From: Pholiota molesta
Taxonomy: Eukaryota > Basidiomycota > Agaricomycetes > Agaricales > Strophariaceae
Length of the DNA: 64,000 bases
Assembly: GCA_014925825.1 (NCBI GenBank)
Contig: JACGCK010000044.1
Coordinates: 244,230-308,229, forward strand
Direction of reading: 5' to 3'
The notes beneath the pieces are model-generated. The model was not told the DNA's origin and ran no database searches. It saw only the letters and a list, made by a program, of their open reading frames with translations. The translations under genes and the position numbers were made by a program. Each line of letters begins with the position of its first letter. Position 1 is the stretch's first letter. Shown one piece after another: positions 10,006 to 20,537 of this stretch.

Positions 10006-11920
10006 ATGCAAGAACCACCTTTTGTTCACGACGAAACCAGCGCACAGATGTTCGGTGACAACAACTTGGTCATGGGAGGTACATTTGTTGTCCAAAGTCC
10101 AAATCAACCACAGAGCGACCGAGGTAAGTAACATTTTTTTAAAAAAAAAACTTTTGAAGAGGCCATTGTTATTCATGATTCTTCACATCTTGCAGTTGCA
10201 GCAACCGGTTTCGATGTCCTCCAAAAGCGGGTTGCCCCTTCAGCCTTTCATAACTCATACCAGCATGTCGACCCCCCGAGATGTCATCCAAACACCCGGG
10301 AGCAGATTCTTGAGCGCATATTTAGGTGGATTATCAGTTCCGAGGATCGAGATGAGTGGATTTTTTGGCTCAACGGTTCTGCTGGTGCAGGAAAGTCCGC
10401 GATTTTGCGGTCCATCGCGGAGCGTTGCGTGAAGGCAGGCATCCCCCTTGCCAGCTTTTTCCTGTTTCGCACGGATTCGGGGAGGAATACGATGGAATGC
10501 TTAATTGGAACTATAGTATACCAGCTGATTAAAGCCATTCCGAAAGTCAAGGACGACGTTCTTGAGATCATTGGAAGCGATCCGTTGATCTTCGAGCAAT
10601 CCCTGGAGTCTCAGCTTGAACGACTTGTCATACAGCCTCTCCTTCGCATGCCTCACCTCATCGAAAGGGTTCTGTTTGCCATCATTATAGATGGTCTCGA
10701 CGAATGTCTGAACCGCGAGGCCCAATCGGTCATGATCAAAGCCTTCGGCAATATCCTACGCATCAACAAACTCCCTGTTATCTTTCTCATTGCCAGTCGT
10801 CGAGAGCCACACCTTGAAATGGCATTCGAACAGGACGTCCCCAGTGAAATGCTTGTTACCCTCCAACTTGACGACAGTCCGGAGGTGTCAGGCGACATTC
10901 GACATTACCTCTATAACAAGTTCCACGACATAAAGCAGAACCACCCATATCGACACCTCCTCGAGAGATGGTGGCCAGAGGCTGCTACCGTCGAAAAAAT
11001 CGTCGAAAAATCATCTGGGCAATTTATCTATGCTTCGGTCGTTATCGCCTTTATATCATCCCCATGTGCTAACCCTGCGTCTCAACTTGATCTAATCAAT
11101 GGTCTACGCTCGCGATCACCATCCGATGGCAATCCACTTGCTAATCTGGACGCCCTCTATCAGTACATTTTCTCGCAGGTTAAAGCCCTTGACAAGGTCC
11201 TCAACATCCTAGCATATATTCTACTTCACGATGTAACAGACGTCCCCGAGATCGAAGGAATCTTCGACTACGCGATTGGGGAGGTAGAAATATTGTTGGC
11301 TGATCTTAGGTCCGTGATCGTTTGCCCGCATCGCGGCTCTCCCAGTGTCAACATAAAGTTTCTTCACGCCTCACTCCCTGACTTCCTCCGCGACGAAAGC
11401 CGCTCCGGAATCTATTACATCGGCCGTGATGTGTATACTACGCGGCTGTTGTGTGTACTGCTCAAGACGCCGACACGCCGTTGGACGTTTTACGGACGTT
11501 ATCGCCCGATTCTTCGCCTGTTGAAGAGGGCAAAACCGTCAGAGGAACTTCGGCTGGCACTGCTGAAATTCAGCGAGTCAGTCTACGATGGTGGATGTAC
11601 CGGAGCCATGACTCATAAAACATGCACGGAGTTTCTGAAGTGTTTACATGGTTTGGTACGCACTTGTCTCTATTCTCAATTTCTATATATTCAGCGCTGA
11701 CTCGAGTCATTGGTCCCTCATCCAATAACAGAACCTCAAAGGTGGGCGCGCGGTGCATCGCCATTTCTTGGAGATTTTTGGGCCGAAGATTGCCGAATGG
11801 TGGGCATCATTGAGCGAGAAGGAACGGAAAAAAGTGAGAGTGTATAAGGAACTGCGCAAATTTCTCCCGCTTGCAGATTATGTAACAGCAACTATTCAGA
11901 GCTTGACAGACAATCTGTGA
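10006..11920 (+). CDS. NLR-2, intact NACHT-domain NLR-like protein
   Basis: Exons 10006-10123, 10196-11655 and 11732-11920 join in frame to 588 aa. The short first exon carries NLVMGGTFVV, the GGTF motif shared by N-termini of fungal NLRs. Walker A is GSAGAGKS at residues 100-107 and Walker B is IIIDGLDE at 202-209, followed by VIFLIASRREPHLE, the usual NACHT sensor region, then a helical region ending in a hydrophilic tail. NACHT NTPases act as nucleotide-dependent switches in cytoplasmic receptors, and fungal members are implicated in non-self recognition and programmed cell death. No WD40, ankyrin or TPR array follows, so the sensor part is short or unrecognised. It lacks the C-x-I-C tail of the other NLRs here and forms its own subtype. 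I see no break. The start was chosen because it is the only ATG giving the GGTF motif and a phase-1 junction at 10123. Confidence 0.85.
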
Positions 11921-12034
11921 ACATCGCTTTACCATGATAGTAATAACGAGTGTATTACGTATGTAGCCACAGCTGTATCAGTGTATGATATATGACTTCA
12001 GAATGAAATACTCGAGACGATACGCTTTGCCTAC

Positions 12035-12829
12035 TCAGAAAAAATGCGGTTCCATATTGGCTTTTTTGGGGTTCTTCTTGGGCGGTTTTCGTCGGGGAAA
12101 AATATCGACGCTCGCAGACTGCCCGTGTCTCCCTTGAGGCTGTGGTAGACCGTCCATTGAGCGCTGAGCGGACGTCGACGCGGATTGGCTGTATGGCGAA
12201 CGGGAGGAATTCGAAGGAGTGGCGTTTGAAGGCCGAGTGCGACTCGTGCGAGAGGTAACTGATAGGCTATTTAGAAGGTGACGATGGGCGGAAGTTGAAG
12301 TTGAAGGCTCAGTGGGCGTGAAAAATGTGTCTTTCGTGGTTCCTTCGGGTTTGGGTGGTGATGGCGTTGGAATTGTCGGTTTGTAGTTCGTGCATATCGA
12401 ACTGGAAGAACTGGAAATTGCTGAACCCCAGATGGATCGTCGCGATCGTGACCTCGTTCCACTGCACATCGCCGCCTCATCAGGCGGGCTGAACGAACTC
12501 GAGTGGAAGAATCCGATGCTGAACTCCCTTCCTAAAAAGGTATTCAACGGCAGCGCTGGCGTCAATGTGCCCGCGAGCGCGTCGGAGGCGGTTGCGGAGC
12601 CTAAGAGGGCGACGGCGTTTCCGGAGTGCGCGAAGGGCTGGAAAAAGAAGATGGTGGCGTCGAGAGTGCCCCCTGCAGGACTCGTGCCGATCCAGGTGCC
12701 ATCGGACTCCGCGAAGCAGAAGTCGGCACAGGCGTCGAAGCCCTCGAAGCCCCCGTCGATGACTTGGTTGATTCGCTGGTACCCGCGCGAGAGCGGTTGC
12801 CTTGGCCGCCGCTGTTGGCGGTGCTGCAT
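12035..12829 (-). CDS. Chimeric ORF: sec C-terminal domain fused to an NLR Ser-rich tail
   Basis: A single 264-codon frame is open. Its first half, from about residue 25 (VIDGGFEGFDACADFCF) to SSFSPPDE, matches the C-terminal domain of the sec family at 29.2-29.8 kb. After a frame slip relative to that copy, at about 12.47 kb, the frame passes through a Ser-rich junction into ICTNYKPTIPTPSPP and a tail matching NLR-3 and NLR-6: a Ser-rich region, then PQPQGRHGQ and a basic PKKNPKK end. The breakpoint is at about 12.40 kb, where TTCCAGTTC of sec meets GATATGC of the NLR tail exon. Whether the fusion is expressed is unknown. The upstream sec exons are disrupted, so it could equally be an open frame within a pseudogene. 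Confidence 0.5.
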   Translation of the reverse strand: MQHRQQRRPRQPLSRGYQRINQVIDGGFEGFDACADFCFAESDGTWIGTSPAGGTLDATIFFFQPFAHSGNAVALLGSATASDALAGTLTPALPLNTFLGREFSIGFFHSSSFSPPDEAAMCSGTRSRSRRSIWGSAISSSSSSICTNYKPTIPTPSPPKPEGTTKDTFFTPTEPSTSTSAHRHLLNSLSVTSRTSRTRPSNATPSNSSRSPYSQSASTSAQRSMDGLPQPQGRHGQSASVDIFPRRKPPKKNPKKANMEPHFF

Positions 12830-13995
12830 TAATGGGAATGAATACTAAAATCGATGGTCGATGCTTAGGATTAAAGTAAGAGGTCCATAGTTACCTACCA
12901 TAGCGCAGGTATATGTAGTAGGAAATCCGTGGACGAGAGCACGCCAGAGATTGAAAAATTGACATTCGCCTCCTTGGGCGTCGGCCCAGCGAGTATTACA
13001 TTGTTGCGCCCAGGCATCAACATCGTAGCAATGAAGGAAGGCAAAACCCATATACTGTGAAATAGCAAATAAGTTTTAGCTTTAACAATGAGAATACACA
13101 CGATGAACTTACACCTTGAGCATTCGTCGCAGCATTGATGGAATGAGCTCATAGCCTTCGAGAGTGGCCGGATCCACCAGCGACGTCAGCGAGAAACCAC
13201 TGCTGTCCTAATGAACGTCTTCCCAGCAGGAAGAGGAGCTAGTTGCTGGCCTCCAAAGTTCGTCTTCTCTGCAGCGGTACGTACGTCTGCGTAAGCCGTG
13301 CAAATGAGATTCGAAGGGCCGGCATCGAAATGAGGATTGTTGCACTCGTAGAAAAGATCAACGAAGCCTGGATGGCATAGATTAGACTGGAGTCATAATA
13401 TATGTAAGGTGACGAAAAAGTGCGTACCACAGTTGTCGATAGTGTCACAGAATGCTTCGCAGCGAGCAATGTTATATGTTGCATTGTTGACGGTAGTGAA
13501 GGTCAGGAATGCCGTCCCATGGATGGAGGCATCTCGATCATTGGGGCCAGTGCCAGAACCAGAAAACGCAAGCTCATACGCCCGAGGGCTACGACGCGAA
13601 GGAGCGTGTCGGGAGAAAGATCGACGTGTTGGAATATCGGTACTGTTTGTTGAACCCGGGGTCGTGATTTGACCGTCGACCGCGGGGACGGCCGTGTCTG
13701 AAACAAGTTGGTCAGGAGCCCCTGTCAGGCCACCCTTGTGGTCAATAGTTTGTTTGTACAGTTGAGATGATTGTGTCATGTCCGTGATAATATCACTAAG
13801 ATGGATGACCGTGGTGGGATTGAACAGAAGACCCTTCGATGCCGGGGGGACCCACCGTGGATGCAGCTCACAACGCAGCGGCGCGTACTGGGGCGGTTGT
13901 TGGTCACCCTGCATGCCCAACGACGGAGCTGGAAGGAGTCGTGGACGGAGGGGCCATGGAAAGACAGTGGAAATAGACGGCTGGTAGTCATGCAT
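12830..13995 (-). pseudogene. sec family copy 1, upstream exons (cysteine-rich, probably secreted protein), broken
   Basis: The N-terminal frame is open from 13995 through SDTAVPAVDGQITT, TDIPTRRSFSRHAP and NATYNIARCEAFCDTIDNCG to about 13430. An intron follows, then a frame with FVDLFYECNNPHFDAGPSNLIC and GGQQLAPLPAGKTFI near 13.24 kb, and an exon at 13.06-12.90 kb with AQQCNTRWADAQGGECQFFNLWRA and TTYTCAM. Paired cysteines and motifs such as CQFFN resemble a basidiomycete family of cysteine-rich secreted proteins sometimes annotated as fruit-body-specific. I recognise the family only loosely and see no clear signal peptide. A one-base deletion after KTFI at about 13.21 kb breaks the frame. 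The copy at 29.2-30.8 kb shares the same deletion, so the damage predates the duplication. Confidence 0.6.
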
Positions 13996-14879
13996 CGCTT
14001 GTGGTTTTTGGGCACCAGCGCCGCTCGGCGTGCCGGAGCATGGGATAGCGCACTAGCCAGACGAAAAGAATGTATATTGATAGGGGAGCGAGACATGAGA
14101 CGAAAAAACACACACCTTATATCCCAAATGGAACACCGATGCCACAAGCCCGGGCCGTGCAAGCTTCGTCCAGGCATCTTCATCCGAAGTGGGTTCGCAT
14201 ACGCTGCGGTGAGCATGCATGCAAGGGATATGGGGGAAGCGGGCTCGCAGGCGAACTTGGGGCGTGTGGTGTATTTGCGGAGGAGCGGATTCGCAGAGAT
14301 GGGGGAGAAGTGTATTCGCGGAGGAACGGATTCGGAGAAGAGGGGTGGGGACGGGCGGCTGGCGGAGACAGGGCGTCATGGAGCTTATGCATGACTAGGA
14401 GATCGACACCAGGTACGCCGCGTGGTGGTCCAAGTGCATGAAGTTGGAGGGACTGCCGCGAAGGTCGTGCAAAGAGCTGGCGACGATGATTTTGAGGATG
14501 AAAGGTTGCTTGACAAGGGGGGCGTGACGGGGAGCTGCGGTCGCGCATGCATGTGAGGGCGTCGAGTGGAAGGAAGCAGCTGAGGATATCGATCAGTGTC
14601 TGTTTTGGGAGGGCGCTATGGGAAGAGATAGCAAGGCTGTCGATGACGGACCCCTATGCAACATGTTAGCGAATTATTTGTATACGGGGAATGCGTTGAC
14701 AATCTTGAGAAACTAGTCCAGACCCTGCCCAGGGCCTTTGAATGCAACCGAACTGATGCAGCCTCGCCACTGGTCCGTACTGAGGCATCTACGAGTGTCG
14801 CCGCCCGCGCAAGCAAGGAAGAAAAGTCCGGCCACCTACCAGAACTAAAGGGAAAGTGCCGTACGCATGAGGCGCTGAC
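13996..14879. other. Mixed repeat-derived sequence, no clear gene
   Basis: The segment 13.86-13.96 kb matches part of the U module (43.02-43.12 kb, inverted). At 14.27-14.34 kb a GCGGAGGA(G/A)CGGATTCG unit is repeated in tandem. At 14.43-14.52 kb a stretch matches 30.82-30.90 kb. No protein is recognised. Confidence 0.4.
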
Positions 14880-15480
14880 GAGTCGTGTCGTTTCCAAACA
14901 TGCGTGCCCAACCATGGAGCTGGAAGGAGTCGTGAATGGGGGGACTATGGAAGGAGGACAAGACGATGATCAGAGCCTGCGAACAAACAAGCCGTGCGCA
15001 GATATAAATAGAACCAGCTTCTATCACTCCTCCACTCACCCCGACACAGGCTTGGGCAGACGCACCGCACCACGACGCGAAACAACATGGACGCGCATCA
15101 CGCACGGAGGACTTGGGATGCAGATGAGATTGCATGCTGAACATGAAAGGGTGGCGACGGTGTAGATCCGGTGCGTCGTTGTTCAGCCTGTTGTCGTGCT
15201 GCTGCTTGCGTGGATCTCTGACATGACCTGCATGTGCCCTTCCAACATTGATTCTATGCTAGTTACAGTTCTAGGCGCCCGTCATCCATCGGATCCATGT
15301 CCGGTATCGATTTCCGCCCACCAGAACAAAACTCACCGCCACAGGGTTTGACGGGGATTCCTTCTCTGATTTCAACTTCTCGACCAATTCCCGACTTCCT
15401 TGCGCTTGCATTGAACAGCACAACTGATCCCACCAAATTTCTTATCCACATCATGGGACGAATCGTCAACCCGACCTAAT
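14880..15480 (+). repeat. U module, copy 2 (partial)
   Basis: Colinear with the beginning of the other U copies, from 'TGCCCAACCATGGAGCTGGAAGG' through the TATA box and the GACGCACCGCACCACGACGCG leader. An open frame at 15297-15476 begins MSGIDFRPPEQNSPPQ, aligning with MSGIHPRPPDE in copy 4 (about 42.5 kb), then diverges. The later part of the module is missing here; a possible trace (SPIIVEA) lies at 16.17 kb. Confidence 0.55.
15003..15010 (+). promoter_or_regulatory. TATA box of U module copy 2
   Basis: TATAAATA followed by GAACCAGCTTCTATCACTCC, nearly the same context as at 31169. Confidence 0.45.
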
Positions 15481-16640
15481 GAAATGCGCCTCTTCATACG
15501 CATTGCCTCACGCAGAAACTCACATCGACTATACCCCACTGACGACGCGTACCTGCACGACCCACCTTTCTGAACATACTATGAACCTTCACGCGTCAGA
15601 AGTGGCTGTTTGGATGGAAGGATGGTAGAAACTCTGCTCTTGGGTTGAGCAGATGCTCGCATGACGAGGTGTGTTCTATTACCTTCCAATGTGCTCAGTG
15701 CTCGCTTCACTGCTCACGACTGAATTCGTCGCTACAGTATACTCTCGGTTGCTTCGAAATTTCTGCAAGTCTCTCGCATGTCTTGATGGTAAAACATTTC
15801 GCAGCGCGGGTGACGGCACATGAGATCGAAGTCAAGTTTAATGTTCAATGTTCAACTTTCAATCTAACAGGTACGTCAGTAACCCCTAAATCGCCAGCAT
15901 GTAGCTAATCCTTTGCCACTAGTATCCCAGCCAGCCCTCCAGCCCGGTCTAACGCTCCCATAATGCTCACCATCTGTGGGGTCTTCGAAGTTGCGCCCCC
16001 TTGCGCCCCCCGCATGCACTCCAACCGCAACTGCAGCTCGTATGTGGCTAGCTTTCTCAGGAGGTGGCCTCACTTCCGCTTTTGCTGGCAGAAAAGCAGT
16101 AGTTCTGGATGCGCCTCACCCGAACCATACTCGCTCATTGAACGATACTTCCCTTATCAAGTTCGGCATGGATGGCTCACCAATCATCGTCGAGGCCTGC
16201 CTTATCCTCTCGTCCGAGTATTGACCTGATGATACCCCCTACGTCTGTTACCACCCACTCTTAAATGTCCACAGTATACTTCCACGACCCGCCTTATACG
16301 CCTTTTTTCGCTAAACGAACCAACCACCGCCCTGCGTCTTCAACCTCCTCGTGTGCTTTCTTCTGCGGTTTCGGCATGAAATGACCTCTGAGAGTCGAAT
16401 GTTCCTTCGATGAAGGAGCTACTATTATCATCTGTTGAGGCACTGGATCAATATGCTTGTTGCTCTCGTCTTCCTGTTCTTTCCCCCCAAGGTTGTTTTT
16501 TCTACGTCTTTTCTTTCGCGGTTTGTACGAGTTCTCCCTCCGTCACGAACGTATAACGATGTCAGAGAGAATTCTCTCCCGATTCTTAATCATATATTTT
16601 TTATTCGCGCCATCGCCATCGCAGCATAATTGGCTATGAG
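15481..16640. other. Intergenic with one weak open frame
   Basis: An 82-codon frame at 15976-16221 contains SLNDTSLIKFGMDGSPIIVEA, whose end resembles the U-module peptide SIIIEAS, so it may be a diverged U exon. Otherwise I see nothing that I can call. Confidence 0.3.
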
Positions 16641-16649
16641 CAGTCCGTC

Positions 16650-17065
16650 ATGAAGGCTACCTCATTGCTACGACTTTTACCCTTCCGAGTGAGCCCGCGA
16701 GCGCTTCGGAGGTGGTCGCGGAGCCTGAGAGAGCGATGGCGTTGCCGGAGTGCGCGAAGGGCTGGAAGAAGACGATGGTGGCGTCGAGAGTGCCCCCCTG
16801 GAGGACTCGTGCCGATCCAGGTGGCATCGGACTCAGCGAAGCGGAAGTCGTCTACACCTTGAGCATTGTGGCCGGATCTACCAGTGATGTCAGCGAGAAA
16901 CGGCTGCTGTCTTGGATGAACGTCTTCCCAGCAGCGAGAGGAGCCAGTTGTTGCCCTCCAAAGTTCGTCTCCTCTGCAGTGGTATATACATCTAGGTAGA
17001 CCGCGCAAATTAGATTCTGATGGAAGGCATCAAGGTGAGGTCGTAGAAAAGATCAAGTAAGACTG
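16650..17065 (-). pseudogene. sec family fragment with internal deletion
   Basis: Minus-strand matches to GGQQLAPL.AGKTFIQDSS and SLTSLVDPAT are joined directly to the C-terminal part (FAESDATWIGTSPP...), skipping the middle exons. Unlike the copies at 13.2 and 30.1 kb it keeps the CAG codon after the Ile of KTFI, so it derives from a copy without that one-base deletion. It lies just beyond the 3' end of the Mpv17-like gene. Confidence 0.6.
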
Positions 17066-17177
17066 GATGGAATAGATTAAACCTGAGTTACGCGGGGTGC
17101 ACGCATATCGTACCTGCCTCACTAACACCGGCGGCAAACATAGGCAAGGCGCTCGAGCGAACTGTCTCCACGACCGG

Positions 17178-18025
17178 TTAATCGATAGTGTTCAACTTCT
17201 CCGCTGTTGATTCTTCTGATTCGGCGGCGGCGGACTGGGCTGCATCAAGGCTTGCGTCGGAAGCACTTAGGTAGGTATCTGATCGAATGGGTTGGAAGCG
17301 AATTAATCAGTTAGCATATGCGACGAGGCAATATCGCTGCAGAATGAAAGGAAACGCACTCCAGAACAAGCTGACAATGCTCACAATGCCGAAGCGCAGA
17401 TGGGGTGGTGTGAGGGAAAAAGTGATAATCTGTGTAGGGATAAACACGCCCCTATAAGTCCCAAAGTTAGTCGGCGAAGACGAAGGCGGAAAGAATGGCG
17501 GGAATGAGGAGGCGTACCAGTTACGTATGAGTGTTGGGACGTAAGCCTACATGTACGAGCAGGTAGGCCGTAAGTACTTTCGACATATGGATGCAAGTAA
17601 AATAGGGTTCCCGCTTGAACATGCTCAACGGCTTCCTCGGGTTTGCCTTCCAACACACTCATCGAGCTGTAGAAAAATCCGACGGCCACTTTACACGCAA
17701 ATAAAATCATCAGAGCAGCTCGCAATGGAAGGGAAGAGACATACCCGGAGTAAGCAGGGCCTGGTCTAACCACACCTAAATTCCCAACCAGGTTCCGTCA
17801 GTCGCAGCAGTCGTGCAAGGCATAAACGGACGACAGACTCTGTAAATGAAGGCATTTGTGGGACTGGGAAACTTGATACGATTGAGGAAGGAGTACCATG
17901 TTGTCATGGCGGGGCCAAATAGAGCGACTGTAAAGAACAAGAACTATAGGAGAGGAAGACCAGCACCGAAGAGAACTGCAGCAGTGACAGATTGGGTCAC
18001 CATGGGTCGGCGCATCAACGCCTCA
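17178..18025 (-). CDS. Mpv17/PMP22-family membrane protein, probably degenerate
   Basis: Minus-strand exons at 18025-17961, 17927-17839, 17775-17745, 17688-17615, 17546-17518, 17451-17360 and 17278-17178 join in phase. They read EALMRRPMVTQSVTAAVLFGA, then ALFGPAMTTWYSFLNRIKFP, LDQALLTP, VAVGFFYSSMSVLEGKPEEAVE, AYVPTLIRNW, GVFIPTQII and FWNTYLSA, the conserved order of Mpv17-family proteins. These are four-helix proteins of mitochondrial or peroxisomal inner membranes. Three oddities suggest decay. About 30 codons expected between the FGAG and FGPAM blocks are absent but the frame is kept; the donor after HVQ would be GC rather than GT; and I find no convincing first exon with an ATG. The gene diverges from NLR-3. 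A relic of its 5' flank occurs beside NLR-6, split by the Copia element. Confidence 0.7.
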
Positions 18026-18229
18026 CTGCAAAAAACGTTTCAGCAAAAGCATCATGGCAAAATAGTGGGCCTCAAAACCAAGCGAGGCGCACGCGCAAGA
18101 GGAAGCTCGTAGTGGGCAGACGAGCTGAAGGTCTTCGTGGCGCATCTGGCCACCGCTCGACGTAACATTCCAAGAGTTGTGCTCCCATGGCGAATGCCTT
18201 GAATCAAGATTTAAATTGGATTGGACGTA

Positions 18230-18520
18230 CATACTTGTATGCGCGCAGGAGATGGGCCATCTGGGGTATCACGAAGTGTGTCGAAACTGCAAGAGGTCTG
18301 CCAGTACTTGGCCAGTACCCTCCAGTACCACGACGCGGAGCGCATCCGGGAAGCTGATGGCAAACATGACCAACTTAATTACAACGGCACCAGATGCGGC
18401 CCCGGCCCCATGTGTTCCTTCCCAAAACGCAGGCAATCCCTCCGAATTTCTCATGTCAATGTCAATGTCAAGAATGGGTGATACTGAGGCTGTGATTACC
18501 GATTATCAGTAGCAATCCTT
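18230..18520 (+). other. Conserved upstream flank of NLR-3, weak ORF
   Basis: This stretch matches 53.87-54.13 kb upstream of NLR-6 on the opposite strand. Frames such as GKLMANMTNLITTA (here) and GRLMANLSNSITSAG (there) are both open, so a short peptide or upstream exon is possible, but indels differ and no start or domain is secure. It may only be shared promoter DNA. Confidence 0.3.
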
Positions 18521-20348
18521 TCATTCTTCCCTCTGTCCTCCGCGCGCTGCGCGACGTCCGACAACGCCAAGACAACGCGTCTCAGCCTCTAGATCTGTCC
18601 CGACTCCCTCCATCCTGTGTCGTCCGCGCGCTTTGAGATGTTTAACAGAGCTAAGAACATTGTAATTGAAGGGGCCAGCTTGTAAACGTTCCTCAAGGCG
18701 ACGCCCATTTCCATGTCGGAGGCCGCAGTAACCATGGTACTTACATATTGTACTTCTTCTCAGAGCCTAATCAATGAATTGTTGATGTTCGTTCTGCAGG
18801 TCTCGATCACCTCCACCAGAACGTCGCTACTGGAGCCTTTCATGATGCGGCCGAGCGAGGCGATCCTCCGAAATGTTATCCCCAGACACGCTTGGCGATC
18901 CGCGCGGAAATCACACTTGTCTTCTTGCAAACCGGTTACAGCGACTGGCTGTCTGTTGATTTTATCGAAACGCTTTTGGGATACGATCCTGGAGATGTCG
19001 CCCTAGCCCTCATCAACATGCACGCTCTGGTTCAAGTACCATCATCGGACGACGACGTTCTGAATCCCAACCATCTCTCTTTGTACCACGCATCTCTACA
19101 GGACTTCCTCATGGATAAAGGCCGTACAGAGCGCTTCTTTCTTGATGCTAGGTTAAAACATGCGGACCTCGCTCGACGTCTCTGCAGGTACATCACTACT
19201 GCGTCAGAAAAAGAGTACAAAAATGAACGTCGATTCTCTGCCATATTGAACGGATTCATACGTCACTATCTTGAAGTCCCCCCTACGGCAGAGCTTGTAA
19301 CCAATCTGAGGAACTTTTCTCTGACGAGCATCCTCTCGAATATCCCACTGGAAACATTCTATATGACAACGTGGGATGCTTTCTTCGACCATTTGCGAAC
19401 CGAGGTATGACTTACCTGCTACTCGATCAACCTTGCATACATTGCTGAAGATGCTACTTATGACAGTGTAGCGAAACCAATACAGAATTATATCAAGAAT
19501 TAAGAGATGAGTTTGATGACTGGATTCGTAACCGATGCCAACAATACCCTGAATTTATTCAGCGTCATATCTCCGCCGTCTGGGGAATTTCAGGCAACTA
19601 TATATTTGCTGTCGCGTTTTTACCGGAAATCTTCAACATATTAATGCATAGTCTGCCTCCTTCTGATGCGATTCGTCTCAGGAAGCTAGACATGGAATTA
19701 TTGCGGATCCAGAAAATGCCGTTCATGGGCGTTGTGGAATTTAACGAACGCTCTACTCTTCAAAACTTCTTCACTGATTCTTCCCGAGCTGGGGCTTACT
19801 TTGCAGACCCAGTCAAGTTTGGGGAACTGGCAGAAGCGATTGTAAAGGTACTTTGTCGAAGGTATGCCTACCAATGTTATGCTGTACAGCGGGTTTTGAC
19901 ATCTAATGCAAAATAATATTAAAGCGGTGACGACCGTATTCCAATCGTGGCCGACTCGGAAAAGCGCACGCATGTCAATGATTCTGACTCGCTTGAATCG
20001 AAGCAGCATTCCACACTCAAGATCGAATATGAGGACTTGTATTACTTTCCCAAGATTCTTGCTGCTGCGCCAGAAGACCCCAAGTTGGCACAACTTTTGT
20101 GGGAGCTCGCTGTTCAGTACAAGGACGAGAACGACGATCCCATCAGTGAAGGAAGGCAGGTAATGGCCTATTATGCTCTAGAATACATGGAGGTATGTGG
20201 TCTTAATCAGCGTGTATGTTCGTTCACCGAGATCACTGACGCCCGACGCTTCGTCACTAGAGATGCGGCATTTCTGTTCCCGAGCACGTACACAAGGCAG
20301 ATTGTCAGATATGCGCGAACTACAAACCAGCATTTCCCTCAACATTAA

Positions 20349-20356
20349 CATTTGCC
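20349..20356. repeat. hAT1 target-site duplication, left copy
   Basis: CATTTGCC here and at 28718-28725, directly outside the terminal TAGTGTTG / CAACACTA of hAT1. Eight bases is the hAT standard. Confidence 0.9.
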
Positions 20357-20537
20357 TAGTGTTGCCGCGGTCTGATTTGGTCCGGTTTCGGCTTGGCTCT
20401 GCCGGCTTAGATAATAAATTGATGGCCACACCAAGCCGAGCGAAAAAGTACGGCTTGGCTTCTTGACAAGCCGGCTTCAAGCTGTCAAGCTATCGGTTTG
20501 TAGCCTAAAATAGAAACAGAGCTATATTTAAATAATT

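Noticed and set aside
10405..11700. Taking the single 431-codon frame as the whole NLR-2 protein
   Set aside because: It begins after Walker A and ends inside an intron; the spliced model 10006-11920 restores the GGTF exon, the P-loop and a proper end.
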